Shown: positions 51,701 through 63,799 of the stretch, piece by piece | How the letters are laid out: the number at the start of each line of letters is the position of its first letter | Position numbering within the stretch: position 1 is the stretch's first letter | From: Hydractinia symbiolongicarpus | Taxonomy: Eukaryota > Cnidaria > Hydrozoa > Anthoathecata > Hydractiniidae | Reading direction: 5' to 3' | Assembly: GCF_029227915.1 (NCBI RefSeq) | Contig: NC_079886.1 | Span: forward strand, 5,330,001-5,394,000 | DNA length: 64,000 nt | Program-made: the position numbers and the translations under genes | Notes under the pieces: generated by a model | The model's database searches: none | Told to the model about the DNA's origin: nothing | What the model saw: only the letters and a program-made list of their open reading frames with translations

Positions 51701-52880
51701 GAATCATGAAGGTATTATGCAGTATTATGCAGTATTATGCGATATTACGTTGGTATGGCCATCGACAGAAAATTTATGTATTTTTTATGAATTATGAAGG
51801 TATTATGCAGTATTATGCAGTATTATGCGATATTACGTTGGTATGGATTATTGACAGAAAAAATATGTATTTTTTATGGAACGATAGAGAGTATTATGAA
51901 GGCATTATGCAGTATTATGCGATATTACGTTGGTATGGCCATCGACAGAAAATTTTTGTATTTTTTATGTAGCGACAGAGAGTATTATGAAGGTATTATG
52001 CAGTATTATGCGATATTTCGTTGGTATGGCCATCGACAGAAAATTTATGTATTTTTTATGAATTATGAAGGTATTATGCAGTATTATGCGATATTACGTT
52101 GTTATGGCCATCGACAGAAAATTTATGTACTTTTTTTGAATTATGAAGGTATTATGCAGTATTATGCAGTATTATGCGATATTACGTTGGTATGGATTAT
52201 TGACAGAAAAAATATGTATTTTTTATGGAACGATAGAGAGTATTATGAAGGCATTATGCAGTATTATGCGATATTACGTTGGTATGGCCATCGACAGAAA
52301 ATTTTTGTATTTTTTATGTAACGACAGAGAGTATTATGAAGGTATTATGCAGTATTATGCGATATTACGTTGTTATGGCCATCGACAGAAAATTTATGTA
52401 CTTTTTTTGAATTATGAAGGTATTATGCAGTATTATGCAGTATTATGCAGTATTATGCGATATTACGTTGGTTATGGATTATTGACAGAAAAAATATGTA
52501 TTTTTTATGGAACGATAGAGAGTATTATGAAGGCATTATGCAGTATTATGCGATATTACGTTGGTATGGCCATCGACAGAAAATTTTTGTATTTTTTATG
52601 TAACGACAGAGAGTATTATGAAGGTATTATGCAGTATTATGCGATATTACGTTGGTATGGCCATCGACAGAAAATTTATGTGTTTTTTATGAATTATGAA
52701 GGTATTATGCAGTATTATGCAGTATTATGCGATATTACGTTGGTATGGCCATCGACAGAAAATTTATGTATTTTTTATGAATTATGAAGGTATTATGCAG
52801 TATTATGCAGTATTATGCGATATTACGTTGGTATGGCCATCGACAGAAAATTTATGTACTTTTTTTGAATTATAAAGGTA
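48780..52880 (+). repeat. Right subterminal tandem array, unit about 78 bp
   Basis: Mirror of the left array, with the same unit and variants on the plus strand. Blocks at 51,347-51,797 and 51,706-52,156 repeat with a 359-bp offset. The inner edge is the diverged ATATTACGTTGGTTATAGCC at about 48,785. The outer edge is cut by the Helitron at 52,881 and continues at 56,041-56,214. Confidence 0.92.
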
Positions 52881-55800
52881 CTAGTCGATAAGGCCCGTGG
52901 AGAAATCCACTTAGGCAGAAGGACAATGGGAAAATAGGTTCTTTTAGATGTTTTTCTGACGTCAGCAGTGTATATACAAAAAAATGTTCTTAAAATCTTA
53001 CACAAAATGTCAAATATCAAATCACATTAAATCCTCCACACAAATCTTACACAAAATAAAAAAGAACAGCTTGCAAGGTGTAAAATCTAGTTGATAAAAA
53101 GTTACAACAACGACACTCACAACATCGACACTCACAACACTAAACTCACAAAACTGACAGTAAGAAGACCAACAGTTACAACACCAACAGTCACAACACG
53201 GATAATAACAATTTCAAAAATAACGCATCTCAAATATTTACATCTTATAAGTGATTATGTTGAAAACCCTCAGTATTTTATTCTGAAGTGTCAAAAAGGA
53301 GGCCTCCAAGAGTTAGCAAAAATAAGTTTTTTACACATTTTAAATATTGTTTTTCCCTTACGCTTATACAAAAATATGAAAAAGCCGTAGTTTGGAAAAC
53401 ATAAAATTTAAATCTAGAAAGGTCAGTCATTTTAGTTGCATTGCCATCCTCTCCCACAAAAATTTACACAAAATGTAAAAATCAACCAGTTAAGAACACA
53501 AAAATTTTCTCTTTTAGTTCCGCACTGCCCTTTACCAACAATTTTAAACATAAATGTCAAAAAATCAATGAGCAAAGAATAAACTTGAATCAACAAAGAT
53601 TATGTGTAGAGCTTGAAACACTAATCAAAATAATGTTTGAATCAAGTACAACACTAACAATAATAATATAGTCAGAAATAACACATCTCAAATATTTACT
53701 TCGTTGAAAACCTTTAATATTTCAATCAGAAGTGTCAAAAAACATCAAATTTATATCTGGAAAACATTTATTCAATTACATACTATACTGTTTCCCAAAA
53801 ATATACACAAATTGTAAAAATTAACAGGTTAAGAACACAAAAAAATTTTCCTTTGTATGATGATCTGTAGTTACCTTTACCAACCATTTTAAACGTGAAT
53901 GTCAAAAATAAATAAGGAGTAAATTTGAATCAACAAAGATATTACTTTTGGAAAACAGACGGTCCGTCCTCACACAAGTTAACACAAAATGTAAAACAGA
54001 TCGGTTTTTGAGGAGCACATCCAAATCAACAAAAATCAGTTCATTTAGCATGTTCTATATTGCTATTGCCCATAAATCTTCCACAAAAAGGTTAGGAAAC
54101 ACATCAAATTATAGAAAAATCAGGCATTTCATAAAATATAAAAAACAAAAAAGTTTTTTCATCATCACCAAACACAGTTATATATTACCACAATTATAAA
54201 ATTCTTAACAAAAACGTAAAACCATGGAATTTTCTTCCAGCAAAAATGACATCACATACAGTTTAGTTCTCCCCAACAAAAGTTTATAATACGAACTATG
54301 AAAAAGCCATTAGCTTACACAACAGCCTTTAGTGGAGGTCAATTCTACAAAATTTGTGCTTTTAGTATATTGCATGTGGTCTTTTTCCCACAAAAGTTTA
54401 CATAAAATTTTAAAAAACAGCAGTTTGCAACACAAACAAAAACACGAACAACCTTCCCGAACCGAACGACCATCCTCTCATACATTAAAATAAAGTCAAA
54501 AACCCATGTAAATTTCCAATCAAATGTCTAGCTACACCCCCCTGTAAAAATAACCTGGCATTTTACATGTAGGCTGACGAAAGTTAAACAGGATGTCAGA
54601 AACAAAACAATAAAAAATAACTTAACACACACGCTTTAAATTCTGGAGAAAAAAAATATTCCACTTGTCATATTGCACGTGGTCCCTTTGTAAAGTTTAC
54701 AGGAAATGCGAAAAGAAATATAAAATACATCTGCAAAAGTTCAAGTCTTTAAAGATTTTGTAGGTAGGTAGCTATGAATCACTATTTTGAACAATCGCAA
54801 GTATCAAAATTCAAAGGTCGTCAACGAATTACGTTACCAATCAGTTTAAACAATGATATAAGAAGAGCAGTGGAATCTGATAACAGTTTTGCAATAAAAT
54901 TTGGCGTCTCGCAATTGATTTCGAAACATGACCTAAAGGTCTTAAGGGTAATCGCTGAAGATCGAAATACATGGAAGTCCCTTTCAAGACACATATATAT
55001 TGCAGCTGAAGCAACTACTTATACTGAAGAAAATCTTACAGTAGATGATAGAAGCGAAGACAGCTGATACATACATATAGGTAGGTAGCTAGCTAGCTTG
55101 TTACATCATAATTCGTGCTCATAAAAGAAAAGAAGTTTGGAAACTAAGGTAGCTAGCTATAGATAATTAAAAAAGAGGAATAACAATATAAGTCATAGGT
55201 TAGAGCTAGCCCATGGAGGACAACATTAGCTAGCCAACAGTAGCTAAGACCCCCAGTTAAATATACTTAAACTGGGAACACTTAGCTAAAACTAAAGCTA
55301 GCTATTTATGCTTAGTAAAACACATATAAAGAGAAACAATAGTTATGTAAAAATAATAACATTACAATAAGCAGTAAGTTCAACAAACCAAAGTTTTCCG
55401 TTTGTTAGTCAGCTAACAGCTTTATGTAGCATTTTGAATTTTAGGACAAACACATTAGTTACGCACCAGGGGATACATTAATTATGCAACAAAAACATAA
55501 ACAAATATGGTGGCTAGGTTTGTTTTTAAAAAAGCGCTAAAATATGAAACTTCAAGAATTTGAGGCTTTTCTTGGAAAATGCGAGTCTGCTTGCTCCAGT
55601 GACATAAAAACTAAACGTCTAAAAACATCAAAGTTCTTACTATTTGTGATTTCAAATCCACTTCAACCTCTAGCTTCTATTTTCTTCTTCTAACTTTACT
55701 ACTTTACTTCTAGCTCTAGCTACCACTTCTCACTTCATTTCTTGGACTTTTCTTTCTCTGAATTACTTTTTGCAATTTTTCAAGACGAAGGGGCTGTTTT

Positions 55801-56040
55801 CTTGTTGTTGCTTTTGTGTCGAGGGTTACCATTTTTCGGGAGTTAGCCGTTAAAATTTTTTCAGCAAATCAAGTTGCTTCATTTAGATCACGTGATGTAA
55901 ACAAAGTAAACCCGCTGGCAAAATGGATATAACTTTTTCGGAGACTTCAAAGGAAATTTCGGCTACATCAAAGGAAAATGAACACATCCACTTTGCCTGT
56001 CACAGACAGACGGACACACTCTCCGTATTATTATAAGAGA
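52881..56040 (-). mobile_element. Non-autonomous Helitron, 3,160 bp, inside the array
   Basis: On the minus strand it starts TCTCTTATAATAATACGG at 56,040. It ends at 52,881 with a hairpin GTGGATTTCTCCAC followed by GGGCCTTATCGACTAG. The left flank ends in A and the right flank starts with T (plus strand: AAGGTA | TTATGCAG). Joining the flanks restores the array consensus exactly, with no duplication. TC start, CTRR end, 3' hairpin and A/T target are the Helitron criteria. The interior has diverged repeats of about 330 bp (GTTAAGAACACAAAAA and CAACAAAGAT words at 53.48-53.60 and 53.82-53.94 kb) and an RT-like fragment, but no Rep/helicase. Confidence 0.85.
54774..55070 (+). pseudogene. LINE RT C-terminal-like fragment within the Helitron
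   Basis: An open frame of 97 residues with GRQRITLPISLNNDI, then LKVLRVIAEDRNTWKSL and HIYIAAEA. The spacing of 'GR-R-TLP---DI' and 'A-DR--W--L------AAEA' resembles the last part of non-LTR retrotransposon ORF2 proteins. No catalytic motif is present. It lies on the strand opposite to the Helitron and may be a captured or inserted LINE scrap. Function as a gene is unlikely but not excluded. Confidence 0.4.
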
Positions 56041-56205
56041 TTATGCAGTATTATGCAGTATTATGCGATATTACGTTGGTTATGGATTATTGACAGAAAA
56101 AATATGTATTTGTTATGTAGCGACAGAGAGTATTATGAAGGTATTATGCAGTATTATGCGATATTACGTTGGTATGACCATCGACAGAAAAAATATGTAT
56201 TTGTT
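56041..56205 (+). repeat. Outer remainder of the right array
   Basis: Two array units (GATATTACGTTGG and GACAGAAAAAATATGTATTT words) lie between the Helitron and the right terminal repeat, showing that the Helitron split the array. Confidence 0.9.
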
Positions 56206-56375
56206 ATATAGAGAGGATGTCGGATAATGCGGTTTCATTTGTCAGGTCCATTTGGTTGGAGAAGTATGACTGAACGTCTGTCGGCTTTTTATGTCGATAA
56301 AGTATGAAGGTTGTTAGTTATGTTGTACGTCGTGTGTCGGGACCACTTAGCCCGGTGCTAAATGAAGTCGTTGCC
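56206..56375 (-). repeat. Right terminal inverted repeat
   Basis: Reverse complement of the left end at 37,284-37,453. It ends GAAGTCGTTGCC at 56,375, directly before the duplicated AAGGTCAG. Confidence 0.88.
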
Positions 56376-56383
56376 AAGGTCAG
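56376..56383. repeat. Right target-site duplication, AAGGTCAG
   Basis: Identical to 37,276-37,283. After it the Penelope-like coding sequence resumes in the frame left at 37,275. Confidence 0.9.
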
Positions 56384-57040
56384 CTGTTTCTGGATTGGTA
56401 TATAGAATTTTCTATGCTTGTAGTACTTAGAAAAACTTTGATACTGACTTAAAAAAAGCCAACAAGTTACTCGAGAACCAATATCCGCCATCTTTCTTTG
56501 AGCCAATCATAGAAAAAACATTTAGTAAAATTCTCGATAGAAATGATAAACCAACAGAAAATGAAGAAGATGAAGAACCAGAGAAAAAAAATTATTTTCA
56601 TCCAGTATAAAGGTAGAGTGACAGACAAATTTGAGAGTGCGTTGAAACGTTTAGAGGTTCCGTGCAAATTTGTAGCAACCATCAAGAAGACAAAATCGTG
56701 TTTACCTTCCTTGAAACAACCCGTGGAAAAAGTTCTGAAAAGCAATATAGTATATCAAATTTCGTGTTCACGATGCGCATCGTGCTGTGTCGGCCAGACG
56801 AGCCGACATCTACTATTCCGCTTCAAAGAGCATAAGCGTGCGGGAACGCCCGTAGTGAGTCACTTTCGTGAGTGTGGTGGTTGTGAAGTAACAATGGATG
56901 ACGTCAAAATAATTGGTTGTTTAAATAAGTCTGTGCATAATCTAATGACCTTAGAAGCGTTGTTAATTGAGACTTTTAGGCCGAATCGGAACACAAAGGA
57001 CGAGTATAGAAGCTGTCCACTAAGAATAAAAATTTAATAG
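56384..57040 (+). pseudogene. Penelope-like element, thumb and GIY-YIG endonuclease (right half)
   Basis: Beyond the duplication the reading continues with SGLVYRIFYACST, a TAG at 56,428-56,430, then LLENQYPPSFFEPII, typical of the RT-to-endonuclease linker of Penelope-like elements. A frameshift at the A8 run near 56,585 moves to the frame that ends at 57,037. That frame has NIVYQISCSRCASCCVGQT (IVY and CVG stand for the GIY and YIG motifs), RFKEH, and LEALLIETFRPNRN with the conserved Glu. Cysteines before the second motif fit the zinc-binding linker of this family. The endonuclease part is intact, but the element as a whole is broken by two stops, a frameshift and the insertion. Confidence 0.88.
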
Positions 57041-59190
57041 GATTCTTTTCGTGCCCCTTTCGGGAGTTCTTACTTTTTAACTTTTTACGATTTCTTAATT
57101 TTTTACAGATTCTTTTTGTGTGGTTATGACACGTTTTTTGTGTGGGATGTTTGTGATGTAGTGATAGTTTTTTTTACAACGGTTTTAACTGTTTATATCT
57201 TGTTTTTAGAGCTGGTGATAAAAATTTAATTTTCGAAATATATTGTCTACAAAATAAATACATTATTGGCCCGTGTTAAAACGAAATACGTTTTTAAATT
57301 TGCAACAAGGACTTAGCCGAAAAATTAGGTACGTAAAATTAAGTAAGTGAGGGATACCCTTCATTAAAAAATGCGTGGTATATAGTTTTTCAAAAAAAGG
57401 TGCAACAATTTCCAATTTTTTGTAATCCAGCGCTACTTAGAGGATGTTCGGCCCGAAAGGGCCCAAGGATGGAGCTCAATGAGTTGGTATATTGCACGGA
57501 AATTTCATGAAATAAATTTTTCTTTTGTTTTCCTTAAAGCACCTGCGCATGTGTCTTCCACTAAAAGAGACCTATTGTGTTTTCCAGCTACCGTCTTCCA
57601 TGGAAAAGAAAGGGACAAAGGCGAAAGAGACGAATTGACATTCATTGTGAAAACGATAAAGCTAGTTTTTACATTAGGTATATATAACTTTAGCATGTTA
57701 TTTCTGCTATACAGACAGGTAAAGATAGGTCTTCTGCGCAGGCTGGGGTTTGGGTGGTAACCTCCTAAACGTAGCAACTACTACATAGCTAGCGAAGCAA
57801 CTGCCTGGACCGAAGTCAACCAATACACGATCTGCAATGTTTATGTTTTGACCAGAATTTTCACTATGTAACTGTGTACTTTCCGCGTGACGTATAAGTT
57901 GTTTTGATTTCATTTTGAGAACAATGGACAGGAACTAGAATTTAACTTTAACTATATTCTTCTTAAATTTCCCTAATTTTGAGCGAATATTTCTTTTTTG
58001 GATGATTTCTTTGATTATTGTGGCCTGTTATTTATATTTTCTGCCTACAGAAATGCTTGTGCATGTGCAAAAAACCCGCAAACTTTTTAAATTTTGTAAA
58101 CATTGGCAAGTCATCTATATGTGGAAAAATCTAAAAAAATCGACAGGCAATAAAATACAGTCTTTTCACTGATATATGTTCTAAATCTAAACTACATTCA
58201 AGGTCAAAAAATTGGAATGAGCTTGTCCACGGCTTATTGCCTGCATTCTTTTGCGTGTGGATTTGCACGTGAGGTCTGAGGGACATTATAAAACACACCT
58301 CAGATAGAAACTAGTCTATGCTTAAACTTGTGTCTCAACAAGTATTAAGGCTGTTCTTGTAAAATTTAAATATTAAACTTGTATATAGCTAGCATATTAC
58401 TATCCTTAAAGTGATTTAAGCAAAAAGCTCTGTCGCCAACATGGCATAACTTTATGGTTTGGACTGTACATCATTCCTCAAAACAATTAAAAAAACTGAG
58501 TTAACAGCGAGAGTATTAGCGCAGGGTCAAGTAAAAACAAATCGGCTGAAACATCCTAGTCACATGATTTATGTCTCAATTGGTAAAGCTGGTTAAAGAA
58601 GATCTGTCAAGTAGAGCACACATTCTCTACCCTGTGCAGTTTCATAATAATATAGGTTTGTTTTTTATTCTGTAAATTTTGTGAAAAGTTTTGGTACCAG
58701 TGAAAATGGAAATATGGCAGACTTATACATGGCATAGCTATGCATTGTTTTTAGTGAACATAGAAGTTTGCATTAAAATTAGAATCTCATAAATTTAAAC
58801 GTACACATATGATTAGTATAGGCTAGCTAGACAATTTGTGGCATGATATGTTTTAATTTTACATCCAGAACAATAAACATTTCCATAACTTAAGTTTTTT
58901 TTCCTGACAATTTTTTTTGCGTGAGATTTCACACTGTCTATATTTTAAGAAAATGTTTGAAATGGACCCCTTATTCACGAAACATCATTTTTGTAGAGCT
59001 ATGTCTCATAAAATCAGTTTCCCCATATTTTAAGTAAATAGAATGATGCTAAGGTGTACTTGCGTTCTAGTTCTCAGATGTCTGCTCGGCATGTGCAAGA
59101 AAAGAAAGAAAAACAGACCCGGTTTTTAGTTTTCATTAAATGAAAACAAGAAAAAAGTCAGGTTTCGTGTCAATTTCGAACTTGGTTTGA
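57041..59190. other. Intergenic, no gene recognised
   Basis: The first 200 bases are probably the Penelope 3' region. At 57,445-57,465 is a short palindrome (TTCGGCCCGAAAGGGCCC). The rest is AT-rich spacer without a supportable exon. Confidence 0.5.
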
Positions 59191-59194
59191 ACAT

Positions 59195-60221
59195 AAAATT
59201 TTGTTAAAAAAACTATGGTGTTTTGGCATCAGAGATGCTGCCTTTGACTGGTTCGAGTCCTACTTAACGGACCGAATGCAGCTGACTCTTGTAAACGACA
59301 CAGGATCAGATCTGCTTCATGAAGACGCTTTTGGGGTGCCGCAGGGATCTGTGTTGGGGCCCCTGCTCTTTCTTTTGTATATTGATGACTTAAAATCTGT
59401 CATCAATTCAAACTACCACCATCTATATGCGGATGATACAATAATTATTTCGTCTCATAAAAACTTGGATACCCTTGTCTCCCAGGTCGAGTTAGAACTT
59501 TCGCAAGTCGACCTCTGGCTGATTAATAACAAAATGACTATTAATACGGACAAAACTGAAACAATCTTTTTCGGCAACCACAGCCAGTTAAAAAAAGTTG
59601 AGAACAAAACTATCAACTATATGGGTATTCCTTTGAAGAGGAGCGAAAAAGTTAAATATCTTGGGGTAACATTTGATCAAAAAATGCAATGGGAAAAGCA
59701 CATTAATGACATAAATAGAAAAATACTAATTAAATATTCTAAAATTAGAACCATTGCATCCTGTTTAACACCTCACACAAAAAACCTTTTAATTAATGCA
59801 CTTGTCATGCCATATTTCAACTACTGCTCCTCGGCATGGGCTTGTGCCACCCAAGGTAGATTGGGAAAACTAGAAAAACGATTAAAATGTGTCCGTACCT
59901 TTCTTGGGAAAGAGAGGGAATATTCAATGAATAATTTACTCATCAAAAATGATGCCATATTAGTTTTCAAAGCCATGAATCACATTGCTCCTGATTACAT
60001 GCGCTCAAAATTCCTATTGACAAAAAACTGTCATAATCATCAAACAAGAGGAGCTTCAAAAAAACAGGTTCACACTTCCCTTGGTCAACACGGAATTTGG
60101 CAAAAAAGCCTTCCCATTTAGAGCTGCAAAAGTGTGGAATAATCTTCCAGACCAAGTGACCTGTGATGGAAGTCTGCTTTCGTTTAAGACTTCCATCTCT
60201 AATGTATTTGGCAAATTCTAA
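59195..60221 (+). pseudogene. LINE reverse transcriptase, 5'-truncated (CR1/Jockey-like)
   Basis: The frame opens inside the RT finger/palm region: FGVPQGSVLGPLLF, then LYADDT with the catalytic YADD, then VKYLGVTFDQKMQWEKHI and YCSSAWACAT. A frameshift at the CCC near 60,114 ends this frame at 60,121. The adjoining frame continues with FRAAKVWNNLPDQV and LLSFKTSISNVFGKF to a stop at 60,219, the standard C-terminus of this LINE group. An untranslated tail runs to an (ATT)n run. Only the 3' third of the element remains. It is younger-looking than the fragments at 3.6-5.7 kb. Confidence 0.88.
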
Positions 60222-60419
60222 TGGAGATCACTTTTTAACTTTTTGTTTTTGTATTCTTTTTCTTTTCAATTTTCACAGATTATAAATGTTACTATGTTTG
60301 ATTGAGCTGAGGCAGTCTAAGGTTTATCATTTTTTGTTTCTTTTTTGTTCTAGTGGCCCCCAGTGGAAACAATCCACTAACTATAGGTTTTTGTGATTTT
60401 CTGGGCTAGCCACTTTAAA

Positions 60420-60423
<4 letters not shown>

Positions 60424-60456
<33 letters not shown>
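60424..60456. repeat. (ATT)n tail of the LINE
   Basis: About eleven ATT repeats about 200 bases after the stop, marking the probable 3' end of the inserted element. Confidence 0.8.
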
Positions 60457-60458
<2 letters not shown>

Positions 60459-61086
60459 AAATAATCGAAAATGGTACGGAAAGCCATATTTTAGTCGATT
60501 ACTGGCAATAATATATAAACCTGCTAACATTCCGACTTCCAACTCTCCAACTTCCTTTTTAAAAAATTAAACCTTTACAAATTCAATAAATGGTAAAATA
60601 CAAGCTTTATTTGAATACCATTATGAATCTGTTCCAATCCGAATAATTTAAAAAAAATGAAGAATATGCAAGGAATTTTGTAAAAATGTCGGGAATTATC
60701 AGGAATAAAGAGTTACTTAGTGAAATTTAGGCAGGAAGAAAATTTGTTGGATAGTAAATTTATCAGGATTAAATTTGACAAATGAAAAAAAATATTTAAT
60801 CTGGAAAAGAGAAAAAATAAAAAACTTTCACAGGAAATTAATTAATTTAACAGGAAGTGTTTTTAAAAAAAATCCAATATTTTGGCTTAAAAATCCACTC
60901 CTTTAGCAGGTTTTGAATTTCTAACTCGTTTTTAAATAACAAAACAGGAGGATGACTACAATCAGTATAAAAATGTGGAAACCATTCACAAAATTAAGAA
61001 GATTTTATTGCATTATAATGTGATGTGTATATTTGACCATTCACATTTTAGAGAATATATGTTAAAGTATAACATTTGTCAATATA
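60457..61086. other. Upstream region of cytochrome b561 copy B
   Basis: AT-rich and without other genes. It should contain the promoter and 5' untranslated region of the b561 gene; no core element is obvious. Confidence 0.5.
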
Positions 61087-63032
61087 ATGGAAGTTTGTGA
61101 AACTCAAGTTGACAACCAGGACACTACACCTGCCCCCATGAAGGAAGACAACATTGATGATAACTCAGAAGGGAAAACAACATTTTATGTTCTGGTGATC
61201 ATCTTAGAATTTCTTGGTTTGTTGTGTATGGTTTTAGTACTGGTTTGGACAGTAAAATATTTAGGCGGTTTGGAGTGGGACACAACAAGCACACATTTGT
61301 TCAACTATCACCCTTTATTTATGGTGCTTGGACTGGTGGTAATGTTTGGAAATTGTAAGTATGCACAGTTGCATTAAGGATATATATATATATAATATCG
61401 CTTTAGGATGATTTGTTATTTTATTTATTTTTTAAACCATGTTTCTCTAGCTGCTGTTATATACCGTGTTTTACGCTTCACCAATAAATTCACTGTTAAA
61501 ATAATCCATGGTGTGCTTCATGTAGCTGCATTCATTTTTTCTGTCTTGGGGTTGTATGCTGTGTTTACTTTCCATAACAATTCCAATATACCTAACATGT
61601 ACAGTTTACATAGCTGGTTTGGTATTGGAACTGTTGTTCTTTTTTCTTGCCAGGTATTTCTTTTGTGTTGTTTGTATCTATTGTTTTTAAGTTTTATAAT
61701 ATGGCTTTGTTTTAATAAACTATTCATTAGTTAATGTGTGAGAAAATCTTAGGGAATCGCTGTCATCTTTTGTTTACAAATTAAAATTACTCCATCTTAC
61801 ACATTTCAAACATATCTATGTAGTGCATCTTCAGCACAAAGTAGCGATTTGGTTAAAATATGGATATTAAGTAAGAGATTAGATGGAGGAATTGGCGTCG
61901 AAACGCCAGATACGCCACCAGTAAGTGTGTGACACCAGTATGAGTGCTAAAGTGGAAGTAACCATGTCAAACATAGGGATGGAGTGCTTTAGCACAAGTA
62001 TATACAGTATGTGACAAATCCAGTCAAGCGGTCACACCAATACAGATTTTGGGTGTAATATATTTTTTACAAAAAATAACTTTTTCGCAACTTTAGTTAA
62101 CATAAAAAAACACGTGTTATGGCCTGTTGTTCCCCCATCATAGCAAAAACATTAATTGTGACATAAAGACGGGTGTTTAGTAAAGGTGAACCATTTTTTA
62201 CATACATAGATTGGTTTAATACATGCGCGTGATCACAAAGTCGGCAAAAATATATATCGCATTTTTCATCTTTTGCGCAAAGATTTCGGTCTTGGTTAGC
62301 ACAACATCAGCCGGTATGACACACAATAATATAGAGAAGAGTCTTTTTGTTGACCCGCGGAAAAATTCACTGGATTTCGCTTGTCACAACAAAGTAGATA
62401 AAAAAATATCGCAAAGATTCTACTTTAAAAAATATTCCAACTAGTATGTTGTTCAGAGGTCAGTGTCTAAAATCTTTATTTTATGATTTTCAGCTTGTAG
62501 TTGGTTGTCTTGGTTTCTTGTATCCGAAATTTAATGACGAAAACAGACGGTTGTACCTGAAGATACATGTTTATTTTGGTGGGATTATCTTAGTGCTAGC
62601 AGTTGTGTCTTGCATATCAGGAATTACCGAAAAAATGCTGTTTATGAAGTAAGTATATCTTTTTTTTCTTTTTTCAATTTTCTGCTGTTGCTATTGCCAA
62701 CAATTATTACGTATTAAAATGCAAGATATCCAACAGTCTGCAAAAATCTGTGGTAGTGTTTTTTTAATGAACTTTTTTGAAGAAAATTTGGCTTCCTGAT
62801 TTTTTTTTTTTTTTTTTTTTTAATAAAGTTATTTTTTTAAATAAAAAGATGGAACTGGTAACTATCGCGATTATTGTTCTTTAGAAAAGTATTCAACTAC
62901 AGTGATTTTCCAGCTGCTGCTAACGTGGGAAACGCCCTTGGTGTGTGTATTGGTTTGTTTGCTATGCTGGTAGCCTACATCCTCTACAATCCGTCTTACA
63001 AAAGAGTTGAAAAATATCAACACTTAAATTAA
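61087..63032 (+). CDS. Cytochrome b561 (copy B), four exons
   Basis: Exons 61087-61354, 61451-61653, 62494-62648 and 62885-63032 join in frame at GT/AG sites to 257 residues. An acidic 30-residue N-terminus is followed by six membrane segments. His75 (FNYHPLFM), His109 (IIHGVLH), His143 (SLHSWFG) and His182 (LKIHVYFGG) have the spacing of the two haem pairs in animal b561 proteins. LGFLYPKF and NPSYKR are typical family stretches near the fifth and sixth segments. It is expected to move electrons from cytosolic ascorbate across an endosomal, vesicle or plasma membrane; the exact subfamily cannot be told. It is a duplicate of the minus-strand gene at 31.6-33.9 kb, with the same intron phases and a 203-nt second exon. 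Confidence 0.93.
61730..62493 (+). other. Intron 2 of b561 copy B, with a dispersed repeat
   Basis: Holds a stretch at about 62,225-62,300 (CGTGATCACAAAGTCGGCAA then TATATATCGCATTTTTC) that matches the reverse complement of about 42,165-42,235 inside the KDZ element. A repeat family is therefore present in both places. Confidence 0.5.
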
Positions 63033-63780
63033 GAATATTGTAACGAGTAATCAAGAAATATTTGCGTAACTCTATTCAGGCTTAGAGCGGGGGCCCAAAC
63101 AGCCTCTCCCCTTACCTTCTTTCGTCTTACCCATTTTTGTAATAACTTCTAAAACATGTTCTTTTAAGGGTTGAAATTTCATTTCTTGAAGGTTGGTGTG
63201 AAGTAAATATGGTTTCTTACTTTGGAGTAGACACAGCTATTTTTTTGAGCTCAAAGAAACGGGGTTAGTTAATTCTGCTAATGTGATTTACGGGTATATG
63301 CTTATTGGGTTGTTTTTTGTTTTGGTGTTATTTGCTTGTATTTGGCTAAAAGGGATTCACACTCAAGAATATTTGTTGCGAAGAGGTAACGGATTAACAC
63401 ATTATCTGTTTGAATGTGTTTTTAAAGAAGAAATGACTATAATGTTTTCTTATGCCACACCTTTAAATAATTTTTATTTTTTTTGTAGATTGTTATGTTT
63501 TGTTTCTTTTATATATTTATTATATTTTTTTTTTCAAACGTATTACGTCTAATAAAATTTGCAAGCGGCAATTCTTGTTTTGTTTGTGTAAATTTTTATT
63601 AAGAACAGACTTTATACGGATTCTTTATTTTAGGATTAATTTGAACAAAAAAAACTGTTTATTGAAATATCGCCTATAATAATGTAAAAAATGTTTCGTG
63701 TCTCATTTGTTTGCCGATAAATTAGCTATTTGTTGACATTAAAGTACACTAGTTTGACGTGAGTAACATTACCATTGGCG
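63033..63780. other. 3' flank of b561 copy B
   Basis: Probably contains the 3' untranslated region. The rest is AT-rich, and no further gene is seen. Confidence 0.5.
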
Positions 63781-63799
63781 AAGTGATTGCATTGCGCAT

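Noticed and set aside
48780-52880. CRISPR-like array
   Set aside because: Units are contiguous and wholly repeated with no unique spacers, in an animal genome, and the array is mirrored at the other end of a transposon.
57479-57913. Small frames on both strands near 57.5-57.9 kb
   Set aside because: No recognisable domain, no splice partners and no codon pattern; treated as chance.
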